From the NCBI GenBank assembly GCA_946611835.1, contig CAMOEE010000143.1, positions 1-6,454 on the forward strand: 6,454 nucleotides of DNA. The letters run 5' to 3'. This document shows positions 1-4,605 of the stretch, piece after piece. The DNA is from an uncultured Treponema sp. (GTDB lineage Bacteria; Spirochaetota; Spirochaetia; Treponematales; Treponemataceae). The first letter of the stretch is position 1. Each line of letters starts with the position of its first letter. The notes under the pieces are model-generated. The model was not told the DNA's origin, did not search any database, and was given only the letters and a program-made list of their open reading frames with translations. The translations under genes were made by a program, and so were the position numbers.

Positions 1-97
1 GACCATCTTCAATGTTGAGGCCTTTGAGAGACTCTTCTAATTGTGTCTGGATTGCTCCCTGCTGAGATTCATCCTTTTCCACTTCCATCTGTTCCAT
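1..97 (-). CDS. rpsA: Probable 30S ribosomal protein S1, N-terminal fragment
   Basis: An open frame starts at an ATG at 97 and runs off the left edge (32 codons seen). It reads MEQMEVEKDESQQ, then a segment containing LEESLKGLNIEDG. An acidic, low-complexity start followed by an 'EES...L..G' stretch just before the first OB-fold fits the start of bacterial ribosomal protein S1, which binds mRNA and helps load it on the 30S subunit. The AAAGG that overlaps the cmk stop lies 10 nt before this ATG, and the cmk stop is 14 nt away, so the two genes are co-transcribed and probably translationally coupled. The cmk-rpsA order is widespread in bacteria, and cmk and S1 are linked in treponemes. No S1 domain is visible in this short piece, so the identity rests mainly on context; the existence of a gene here is much safer. 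A second in-frame ATG three codons in is an alternative start. Confidence 0.55.
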   Translation of the reverse strand, partial: MEQMEVEKDESQQGAIQTQLEESLKGLNIEDG

Positions 98-111
98 AAG
101 TAGTTCTACCT

Positions 112-744
112 TTATTTCTGAATTTTGCTTAATATTATCTCACAAACTTTGTCAATAGTCAACTCTGAAGTATCGATATAGAAGGCATCTTCAGCCCTTT
201 TAAGAGCGCCTTCCTTTTTGTTGCGGTCGATTTCATCACGTTTGATGATTGCGGCCTTAACTTCCTCAAGAGTCATGTTCGACACACCCTGGTCAAAACG
301 ACGCTGGGCCTGAACATCAATAGAAGCGTCAAGGTAGAATTTGTAGTCGGCATTGGGGAATACAACAGTTGTCATGTCCCGGCCCTCACAGATGATATCG
401 AGATGACCGGTAATTTCACGCATTCTCTCATTGACCAGATGACGAATTTCTACGATGGAAGAAACCTGTGCCACCCGTGTCGAAACAGCATCATCGTGCA
501 AATGAGCCTCGACATCCTTTCCGTTTAAAATAAGATGGGAATTCTCGTAGTCAAGTTCCTGCTTTTTGCAGAAATCAAGCACAGCCTTCTCATCAGAAAG
601 TTCAATGCCGCTTTCGTTCAGGGCCATCGTGAGCGCGCGGTAAAAACTTCCGCTGTTCAGATAAGTAATGCCCAGTTTTTTTGCAATCAGCGATGCGATT
701 GTTGACTTTCCGGTTCCGGCTGGCCCGTCCATAGCGATAATCAT
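112..744 (-). CDS. cmk: Cytidylate kinase (CMP kinase)
   Basis: Phosphorylates CMP and dCMP to the diphosphates with ATP in the cytosol, in pyrimidine nucleotide salvage and dNTP supply. The 210-residue length is normal for the family. The P-loop GPAGTGKS is at residues 7-14. The CMP-binding segment LNSGSFYRALT (29-39) corresponds to the usual 'LD[ST]GxxYRxLT'. EGRDMTTVVFPNA (120-132) is the family's '[DE]GRDxxTVVFPxA' motif, with Arg122 and Asp123 in the substrate-contacting positions. The basic lid (R148, R149) and the closing stretch RDEIDRNKKEGALKRAEDA (169-187), followed by FYIDTS, are all present. An AGGAAGG Shine-Dalgarno sequence sits 6 nt before the ATG, which fixes the start. The gene follows a structured leader (777-898) and precedes a probable rpsA by 14 nt. 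Nothing is missing, so the call is firm. Confidence 0.96.
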   Translation of the reverse strand: MIIAMDGPAGTGKSTIASLIAKKLGITYLNSGSFYRALTMALNESGIELSDEKAVLDFCKKQELDYENSHLILNGKDVEAHLHDDAVSTRVAQVSSIVEIRHLVNERMREITGHLDIICEGRDMTTVVFPNADYKFYLDASIDVQAQRRFDQGVSNMTLEEVKAAIIKRDEIDRNKKEGALKRAEDAFYIDTSELTIDKVCEIILSKIQK

Positions 745-776
745 AAAATACCTTCCTAGAATTTATTAGCCTAATC

Positions 777-898
777 AAAAAAACTGCTCTCGGCGGAACA
801 TGCCAGTAATCCCCGCGGTGAACAAGTTCAAGCGGGGATTCTGTCATAACCAAACGAGCACGACAACGAAAGTGCTCGCCGTCTACGCTTGTTTTTTT
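777..898 (-). promoter_or_regulatory. Structured RNA element in the cmk leader (unrecognised; attenuator, leader or sRNA)
   Basis: Seen directly: AATCCCCGC (808-816) pairs perfectly with GCGGGGATT (832-840). This stem extends through CAG/CTG and further pairs out to 800/847, then GG/CC at 795-796/850-851, across small internal loops. A second hairpin pairs CGAGCAC (855-861) with GTGCTCG (872-878). CGGCG (791-795) can pair with CGCCG (877-881), closing a three-way junction but competing with the ends of both hairpins. A7 (777-783) and T7 (892-898) flank the element, so either strand ends in a U7 tract. On the minus strand GAGCAG directly precedes U7 and can pair with the TGCTC at 856-860 instead, giving mutually exclusive folds. 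It lies in the about 174-nt leader expected from the promoter at 926-954. It does not match the hallmarks I know for SRP RNA, RNase P, tmRNA or common riboswitches. Strand and function are inferred. Confidence 0.45.
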
Positions 899-925
899 GC
901 ATTTTCTAAACAATGTATGGAAGTT

Positions 926-954
926 ATTTTATTTCAGCATAATTATTTTTACAA
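926..954 (-). promoter_or_regulatory. Candidate sigma-70-type promoter for the cmk leader
   Basis: On the minus strand TTGTAA (949-954) is separated by exactly 17 bp from TAAAAT (926-931). These match 4 of 6 and 5 of 6 consensus positions. Transcription would start near 918, giving a leader of about 174 nt that carries the structured element before cmk. The region is AT-rich, so chance matches are possible. The presence of a structured leader downstream of it and its position after the microprotein stop make it more believable. Confidence 0.4.
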
Positions 955-980
955 GTGATTAAGGCAGAATCAGCAAGTAA

Positions 981-1067
981 TTATATAATCTGGATGAGCG
1001 TTGTTCCCAAAAAGAATACCAGGAAAGTAACGGTGAATGTGTACAAAAGAATAGCTTTCATTTTCAT
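981..1067 (-). CDS. Small single-pass membrane protein (28 aa), unannotated-type microprotein
   Basis: An ATG at 1067 opens 28 codons ending in TAA at 981-983. The peptide begins MKMKAILLYTFTV and ends in GTTLIQII; nearly all residues from position 5 on are hydrophobic or Thr, and the only charges are the two N-terminal lysines. That is a single transmembrane helix with its N-terminus in the cytoplasm. AAGGAG lies at 1071-1076, 3 nt before the first ATG and 9 nt before the second (1059-1061), so the second ATG, giving 26 aa, is probably the real start. The gene sits alone between rluB and cmk, preceded by a hairpin and a TATAAA box (1081-1112). I do not recognise a family; a small membrane regulator or the hydrophobic toxin of a type I pair are possibilities without direct support. 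The SD plus the membrane-helix composition argue against a chance ORF. Confidence 0.62.
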   Translation of the reverse strand: MKMKAILLYTFTVTFLVFFLGTTLIQII

Positions 1068-1080
1068 GTTCTCCTTAGAC

Positions 1081-1112
1081 ACCGCCATTGGAGGCGGTTA
1101 CATTTATTTATA
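1081..1112 (-). promoter_or_regulatory. TATAAA box and 5' hairpin upstream of the microprotein
   Basis: On the minus strand TATAAA (1107-1112) would start transcription near 1100; the best -35 is a weak TTAGCC 18 bp upstream (1131-1136). The transcript would then open almost at once with a 6-bp GC-rich hairpin, ACCGCC paired with GGCGGT (1093-1098 and 1081-1086), with a 6-nt loop. This ends four bases before the AAGGAG site of the small ORF. A hairpin at the extreme 5' end could stabilise the mRNA or limit ribosome access. No U-tract follows it on the minus strand, so it is not a terminator for rluB. Confidence 0.35.
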
Positions 1113-1155
1113 CGAAGAACATTTCAAAAAGGCTAAAAATTTTTGCAATTTTTTT

Positions 1156-1911
1156 TTAATTTTTACACAAATTCAGAAGGTCTTTTACTTCGGTCTGAGT
1201 CAAATCCCGGAATTCGCCAGGCTTCATTTCCCCCAGCTCCACATTTCCGATTCGGACACGGCAGAGATTACGGATTGCTACCCCTGCATTTTCGAAAACA
1301 CGGCGAATCTCACGGTTTTTGCCCTCGACAAGGACAACACGCATTTTATGGGAATTAATTTCCTCTGCATCCTTTGCCTTGTAAAAAACACCATCGACCC
1401 GAATTCCATGCTTAAAATCCTCGGCAAGGAAGCGGGGCAAGGGAAGGGAGCTTTCTACGATATATTCTTTTTCGATTTCTGCGCTGGGATGGCTCAGGCG
1501 GGCCGCAAAATCACCATCATTGGTGAAAATCAAGGCACCGTGACTGAACATATCGAGGCGGCCGACATTGTAAAGACGCTCGCTGTATTTTTCTTTGAGC
1601 AAATCAACCGCACAAGGCCTGCCCTTTTCGTCAGACTGACTGCAAACGACCCCCAGGGGCTTATACAAAAGGACATATCGCTTCTGTTCTTCGAGGGAAA
1701 CAGGCTTTCCGTCAAGGGTTATTTTATCCTTTGAGCTGACCTTTGTCCCAAGCCCGGTGACAATGACTCCGTTAACGGCAACCCGTCCGTCCAGAATGAT
1801 TTTTTCGGATGCACGGCGGCTTGCGACACCAGAATGTGCGAGAAAAACCTGAAGTCTGACTTCTTCTTTTGAATTGGAAATTGAATTATCGGGCAAGTAC
1901 GAACCTCTCAT
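1156..1911 (-). CDS. rluB: Pseudouridine synthase of the RluB/RsuA family
   Basis: Converts a specific uridine of rRNA (23S for RluB) to pseudouridine. The 251-residue protein starts with a short Ser/Asn-rich tail. An S4 RNA-binding domain follows (about 18-75; VRLQVFLAHSGVASRR and GRVAVNG are typical). The catalytic domain begins at YVLLYKPLGVVCS (79-91). The catalytic motif is VGRLDMFSHGALIFTNDG, with Asp120 as nucleophile; the family usually has 'GRLDxxTxGLL', so MFSHGAL is a slightly divergent variant. The KNREIRRVFE motif near the C-terminus is also present. The ATG at 1909-1911 overlaps the end of scpB by 26 nt and has only a purine-rich AAAAAGAAA before it. A TTG five codons later (1894-1896) has AGAGG 7 nt upstream and may be the true start; the extra upstream frame to 2049 is just antisense-free overlap with scpB. 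RluB, RluE, RluF and RsuA cannot be separated with certainty by eye, but location behind scpB favours RluB. Confidence 0.9.
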   Translation of the reverse strand: MRGSYLPDNSISNSKEEVRLQVFLAHSGVASRRASEKIILDGRVAVNGVIVTGLGTKVSSKDKITLDGKPVSLEEQKRYVLLYKPLGVVCSQSDEKGRPCAVDLLKEKYSERLYNVGRLDMFSHGALIFTNDGDFAARLSHPSAEIEKEYIVESSLPLPRFLAEDFKHGIRVDGVFYKAKDAEEINSHKMRVVLVEGKNREIRRVFENAGVAIRNLCRVRIGNVELGEMKPGEFRDLTQTEVKDLLNLCKN

Positions 1912-2431
1912 TTTCTTTTTCGTCCAGCTGCGGCAGTTCCGCAATTGAATTGAGGCGGAAGAACTTAAGGAATTCTTTTGTGGTTCCGAATTCCACAGGG
2001 CGACCAGGTGTGTCACGGCGGCCGACTTCCTTGATAAGCTGGCGCTCAATCAAAAGACGAATCATGTTGTCCGGGGAAACGCCTCGCAAAGCCTCGATTT
2101 CAGCACGAGTTATCGGCTGTTTGTATGCGATAATCGAGAGGACTTCGAGTGCCGAGCGGGAAAGCTTGCCCTCGTTCTTGTTACCGTACTTTTCCTTGAG
2201 AGTTTCCCAGTAGTCTTTTTTAGGGGTGAGAGCGAAACCTCCGGTAATCAACGAAAGTTCCACCCCGGAATTTGGTAGCGTGTATTTTTCTTTTAAGATT
2301 TCAATACATTCGTTAACGACATCGACAGAAAGCTGGGTGCTGGCAGAAATAGCCTCAAGGGTAAGCGGCTCATTTTCCAGAAACAAAACCGCCTCAACAA
2401 GCCCGGCTTCTTTTTCAAGATTAATATCCAT
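1886..2431 (-). CDS. scpB: Segregation and condensation protein B
   Basis: ScpB is the winged-helix (kite) subunit that binds ScpA and SMC to form the bacterial condensin that organises and segregates chromosomes. The 181-residue length is usual. The first winged-helix spans about residues 8-85 (VEAVLFLENEPLTLEAIS is typical). The second spans about 90-168 and contains the family signature LSIIAYKQPITRAEIEALRG (98-117) and then GRRDTPGRPVEFGTTKEFL (137-155). The tail is acidic and short. It overlaps rluB by 26 nt, the classic scpB-rluB arrangement, but scpA is not immediately upstream: the next gene is the divergent XRE regulator 180 bp away. There is no Shine-Dalgarno sequence; a TATAAT box sits 11 nt before the ATG (see 2443-2471). 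No alternative start codon near the N-terminus fits better. Confidence 0.95.
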   Translation of the reverse strand: MDINLEKEAGLVEAVLFLENEPLTLEAISASTQLSVDVVNECIEILKEKYTLPNSGVELSLITGGFALTPKKDYWETLKEKYGNKNEGKLSRSALEVLSIIAYKQPITRAEIEALRGVSPDNMIRLLIERQLIKEVGRRDTPGRPVEFGTTKEFLKFFRLNSIAELPQLDEKENERFVLAR

Positions 2432-2442
2432 AAGCAGGGCAT

Positions 2443-2471
2443 ATTATAAAAAAAAGTCAGCTTTTAAACAA
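2443..2471 (-). promoter_or_regulatory. scpB promoter, predicting a nearly leaderless mRNA
   Basis: On the minus strand TTGTTT (2466-2471) lies exactly 17 bp from a perfect TATAAT (2443-2448). Only 11 nt (ATGCCCTGCTT) separate the box from the scpB ATG at 2431. A start 6-8 nt after the box would leave about 4-6 nt of 5' leader and no room for a ribosome binding site; none is seen. Confidence 0.55.
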
Positions 2472-2528
2472 GCATTCTATGAAAAGAGAGGGCTGCAAAA
2501 GGAAAAAAAGGAAAACTCGCCGGTTAAA

Positions 2529-2552
2529 CTCATTTAAAATGAGGAGACTCAT
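2529..2552. promoter_or_regulatory. Palindrome cluster, candidate operator of the XRE regulator
   Basis: CTCATTTAAAATGAG (2529-2543) is a perfect inverted repeat of 7-nt arms around one base. Its right half ATGAG is reused in a second inverted repeat, ATGAG-GAGA-CTCAT (2539-2552). A further ATGAG (2604-2608) lies between the CATAAT box and the start codon of the XRE gene. Small XRE repressors usually bind such short palindromes next to their own promoter, so autoregulation, possibly with control of scpB, is a reasonable inference. It is not a terminator: no U-tract follows the short hairpins directly. Confidence 0.35.
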
Positions 2553-2599
2553 CCCTTTTTTCTCGCTTTGGCTCTGTACCAATTTGGTTTTTTCTCAGC

Positions 2600-2605
2600 C
2601 ATAAT
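2600..2605 (+). promoter_or_regulatory. -10-like box just before the XRE gene
   Basis: CATAAT (5 of 6 matches to the -10 consensus) ends only 6 nt before the ATG at 2612, so a start at the usual distance would fall on or beside the A of the ATG, giving a leaderless transcript. No convincing -35 is found at 16-18 bp and no Shine-Dalgarno sequence precedes the ATG. Read as weak evidence alone, stronger beside the same pattern at two other genes. Confidence 0.3.
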
Positions 2606-2611
2606 GAGTTT

Positions 2612-2956
2612 ATGACTGACTATCAGGGAAACTTCATACAAAAAATGAAGTTTTACAGAAAACAGGCGGGATTAACCCAGGCTCAACTTGCTGAACTTTG
2701 CGATGTATCAAATGGAACTATTGGCAACATTGAATGCGGAAAAACAAAACCGTCTTTCGACCTGATTATTGATATTGCCCTTGCTATGCACATTCAACCG
2801 GCAGATCTTTTTAAAGCCGAAAGCCTTCCATATTTTAGGGAAGAAGGGCTGACGAATTCTCAGTTTGAAATCGTAAGGGAAAGGCTGGACACGGCTCTTC
2901 ATGAGGCTGTGTCGAAAACCCTTTCAGATATCAAATTCAAAATAGACCACACCTGA
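2612..2956 (+). CDS. XRE-family (HTH_3) transcriptional regulator
   Basis: A 114-residue DNA-binding protein, probably a repressor acting as a dimer. The Cro/CI-type helix-turn-helix spans about residues 7-66. FIQKMKFYRKQAGLTQAQLA (8-27) covers helices 1-2, and the turn and recognition helix follow in DVSNGTIGNIECGKTKPS; DLIIDIALAMHIQPADLF completes the fold. The last 45 residues, after PYFREEG, form a likely amphipathic helix (VRERLDTALHEAVSKTLSDI) suited to dimerisation; no ligand domain is visible. The ATG at 2612 is preferred because helix 1 begins upstream of the internal Met12. It is the only plus-strand gene, divergent from scpB and convergent with the phosphatase, whose stop codon is 11 bp away with no terminator in between. 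A palindrome cluster at 2529-2552 is a candidate operator. Its target cannot be told from the sequence. Confidence 0.9.
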   Translation: MTDYQGNFIQKMKFYRKQAGLTQAQLAELCDVSNGTIGNIECGKTKPSFDLIIDIALAMHIQPADLFKAESLPYFREEGLTNSQFEIVRERLDTALHEAVSKTLSDIKFKIDHT

Positions 2957-2967
2957 AATCAATCCTT

Positions 2968-4599
2968 TTACTTCCATATAAAATCCAGCATGGTGATATC
3001 ATCAAACTGCTCGGCCTCACCGACAAATTTATCTATTGAGGCTCGCACGGACTTAAGCGTTTCTGGAGAATCAAGGTTCTCGGTACCCTTCATCGCCTCA
3101 AGAAGCCTTTCCTCGCCGAAAAGTTCCTCGGAAAAATCAGTGGCCTCAGTAACTCCGTCCGTGTAAACGAAAATCCGGTCCCCCTTTTCAAGGGTAATAC
3201 TGTGTTCCTTGTAATGCAGGCCTTCCATTCCGCCAAGAACGAAATTCGGCTTTGTTTTCACGAAAGAAAAGTTACCATCATGATAAAGTACAGGATAAGG
3301 ATGCCCGGCGTTCACGAACCTAAGCTCCCCGGTGCTGAATGTGAGGATTCCAAGCCAGCATGTGACGAAAAGACCTGTTTCGTTACCGTTGCAAAGCTGG
3401 TTGTTCGTAATCTCAAAGATTTCCGACGGTGAAAGTCCCTGAGCCGCATGAGAAGAAAGAAGTGTCTTTGCGATAACCATGAAAAGTGCGGCCGGAACTC
3501 CCTTGCCTGAGACATCGCCCACAACAAGCATGAGGTGGTCGCTGTCGAGAAGAAGGTAATCAAAAAGGTCGCCGCCAACTTCCTTTGCAGGATCCATCTT
3601 GGCGAAAAGGTCAAAGTCCTTGCGGGCCGGGAAAGGTGGATAAGCTTTTGGGAGCATGTCGCTCTGGATTTTTGTCGCTACATTAAGCTCAGTGCTGATT
3701 CTTTCTTTTTCGGCGGTGACTTTTGTAAGTTCAGTGATATAGCGGTTGATTTTTCCGCTCATTTCCTCGACAGAATTAGACAGGCTTCCGATTTCATCAT
3801 GGTTCCTGATTTTACTAAGCATTCCCGAAAGCTCATTGTGCTCGGAGAAATAAATCGTCTCGTTCTTAATCATAAGAATGGGCCGGATAACCATTCTCCA
3901 GAGAACGGCCCCGTAAATCAGGATGAAGACAAGCGTTACAAAAAGTGCGACGACACTGATTTTTTTGAAATACAGGGCCTGAAGAATCAAAAGCTCGTCG
4001 ATTGACTTTTTGACAGTGAGCATGGCGACGATATTGTTGTACTCGTCGCGAATTGGAATCGCAGAGCTTACCGTTCCTGTCGTATGCCCCTTCTCGTCAC
4101 TTCTAAGCTTGATTTCACTGTAACTTCGGCCAAGCTGTATAAGGCGCTTCACATTAACGATTGACGGGCGTTCCCAAACCAAAAGGGATTCGCTTCCATA
4201 AACCGGGAATTTCTTCTCGTTGTCAATGATGTGGGCGTTTATCGCATGAAAGATGTAAGTCTGGGTATCATAGCGGACGGCATCCGGAGAAGTGACTGAA
4301 ATACTGTCCAAATCAGCGATATTTGTAATTTCGGTCAGTTTTCCATTTATTTCGCTCCACTTAAGGTCGATTGTGTGATTTTTTATGTAGGTTTTCATGT
4401 CATCGCCGGACACATAAGAGGAGGCGATGTAAGCGAACTGGGTCGTCATCTCCTTGTACTGATCGACGAAGGTTTTTGAAAAATGCCTGTATCCCATGTA
4501 TGTGATGATTGAGCATAAAAGGGCGGCGAAAGCGATTGAGGCCGAAAGAATTTTTACAGAAAGCGGCGATATTCGCCTTTTAGGTTTCTTTTCTTCCAT
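2968..4599 (-). CDS. Membrane-bound SpoIIE/RsbU-type PP2C serine phosphatase with sensor and HAMP domains
   Basis: 543 residues. A basic N-terminus leads to TM1 (about 14-36), an extracytoplasmic sensor (about 37-212), TM2 (214-237), a HAMP linker (about 235-290, with the usual DEIGSL at 268-273), a short coiled coil (290-312) and a PP2C phosphatase domain (about 315-543). The sensor's end, TGTVSSAIPIRDEYNNIVAM, resembles a Cache-type fold. All metal-binding and fold motifs of the SpoIIE branch are present: GGDLFDY (342-348), GDVSGKG (361-367), NAGHPYP (430-436), YTDGVTEA (479-486) and FDDIT (532-536), so it should be active. Such enzymes dephosphorylate STAS-domain anti-anti-sigma factors in partner-switching pathways, but no STAS or anti-sigma kinase gene is in the window. 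The start lies 6 nt after the stop of the lipoprotein gene, with only a weak GTGGA before it, so it is probably translated by coupling. The upstream lipoprotein may supply the signal. Confidence 0.93.
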   Translation of the reverse strand: MEEKKPKRRISPLSVKILSASIAFAALLCSIITYMGYRHFSKTFVDQYKEMTTQFAYIASSYVSGDDMKTYIKNHTIDLKWSEINGKLTEITNIADLDSISVTSPDAVRYDTQTYIFHAINAHIIDNEKKFPVYGSESLLVWERPSIVNVKRLIQLGRSYSEIKLRSDEKGHTTGTVSSAIPIRDEYNNIVAMLTVKKSIDELLILQALYFKKISVVALFVTLVFILIYGAVLWRMVIRPILMIKNETIYFSEHNELSGMLSKIRNHDEIGSLSNSVEEMSGKINRYITELTKVTAEKERISTELNVATKIQSDMLPKAYPPFPARKDFDLFAKMDPAKEVGGDLFDYLLLDSDHLMLVVGDVSGKGVPAALFMVIAKTLLSSHAAQGLSPSEIFEITNNQLCNGNETGLFVTCWLGILTFSTGELRFVNAGHPYPVLYHDGNFSFVKTKPNFVLGGMEGLHYKEHSITLEKGDRIFVYTDGVTEATDFSEELFGEERLLEAMKGTENLDSPETLKSVRASIDKFVGEAEQFDDITMLDFIWK

Positions 4600-4605
4600 A
4601 TTTGA

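Noticed and set aside
777..898. SRP RNA, RNase P RNA, tmRNA, 6S RNA or a known riboswitch at the structured element
   Set aside because: The conserved cores I would expect (for example the SRP GGAAGCAG loop region or the RNase P GAGGAAAGUC segment) are absent on both strands. The 6S shape (rod with a central bubble) is only loosely matched.
602..913. 103-codon minus-strand frame running from the cmk leader into cmk
   Set aside because: It starts with TTG, has no ribosome binding site, lies over strong RNA hairpins and the cmk SD, and overlaps the start of cmk by 143 nt in another frame. The N-terminal 56 codons read plausibly as protein, but nothing else supports it.
1141..1160. T-rich run just after rluB as an intrinsic terminator
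   Set aside because: On the rluB strand it is an A-run, not a U-run, and the nearby AAAAATTTTT inverted repeat has no GC pairs.
955..1734. 259-codon plus-strand frame
   Set aside because: It is antisense to the microprotein and most of rluB; rluB has clear family motifs and the plus frame shows none.
2888..2913. Hairpin GACACGGC / GCTGTGTC near the end of the XRE gene
   Set aside because: An 8-bp stem with one G-U pair and a 10-nt loop, but it lies inside the coding sequence and no U-tract follows on either strand, so it is not a convincing terminator for the convergent genes.
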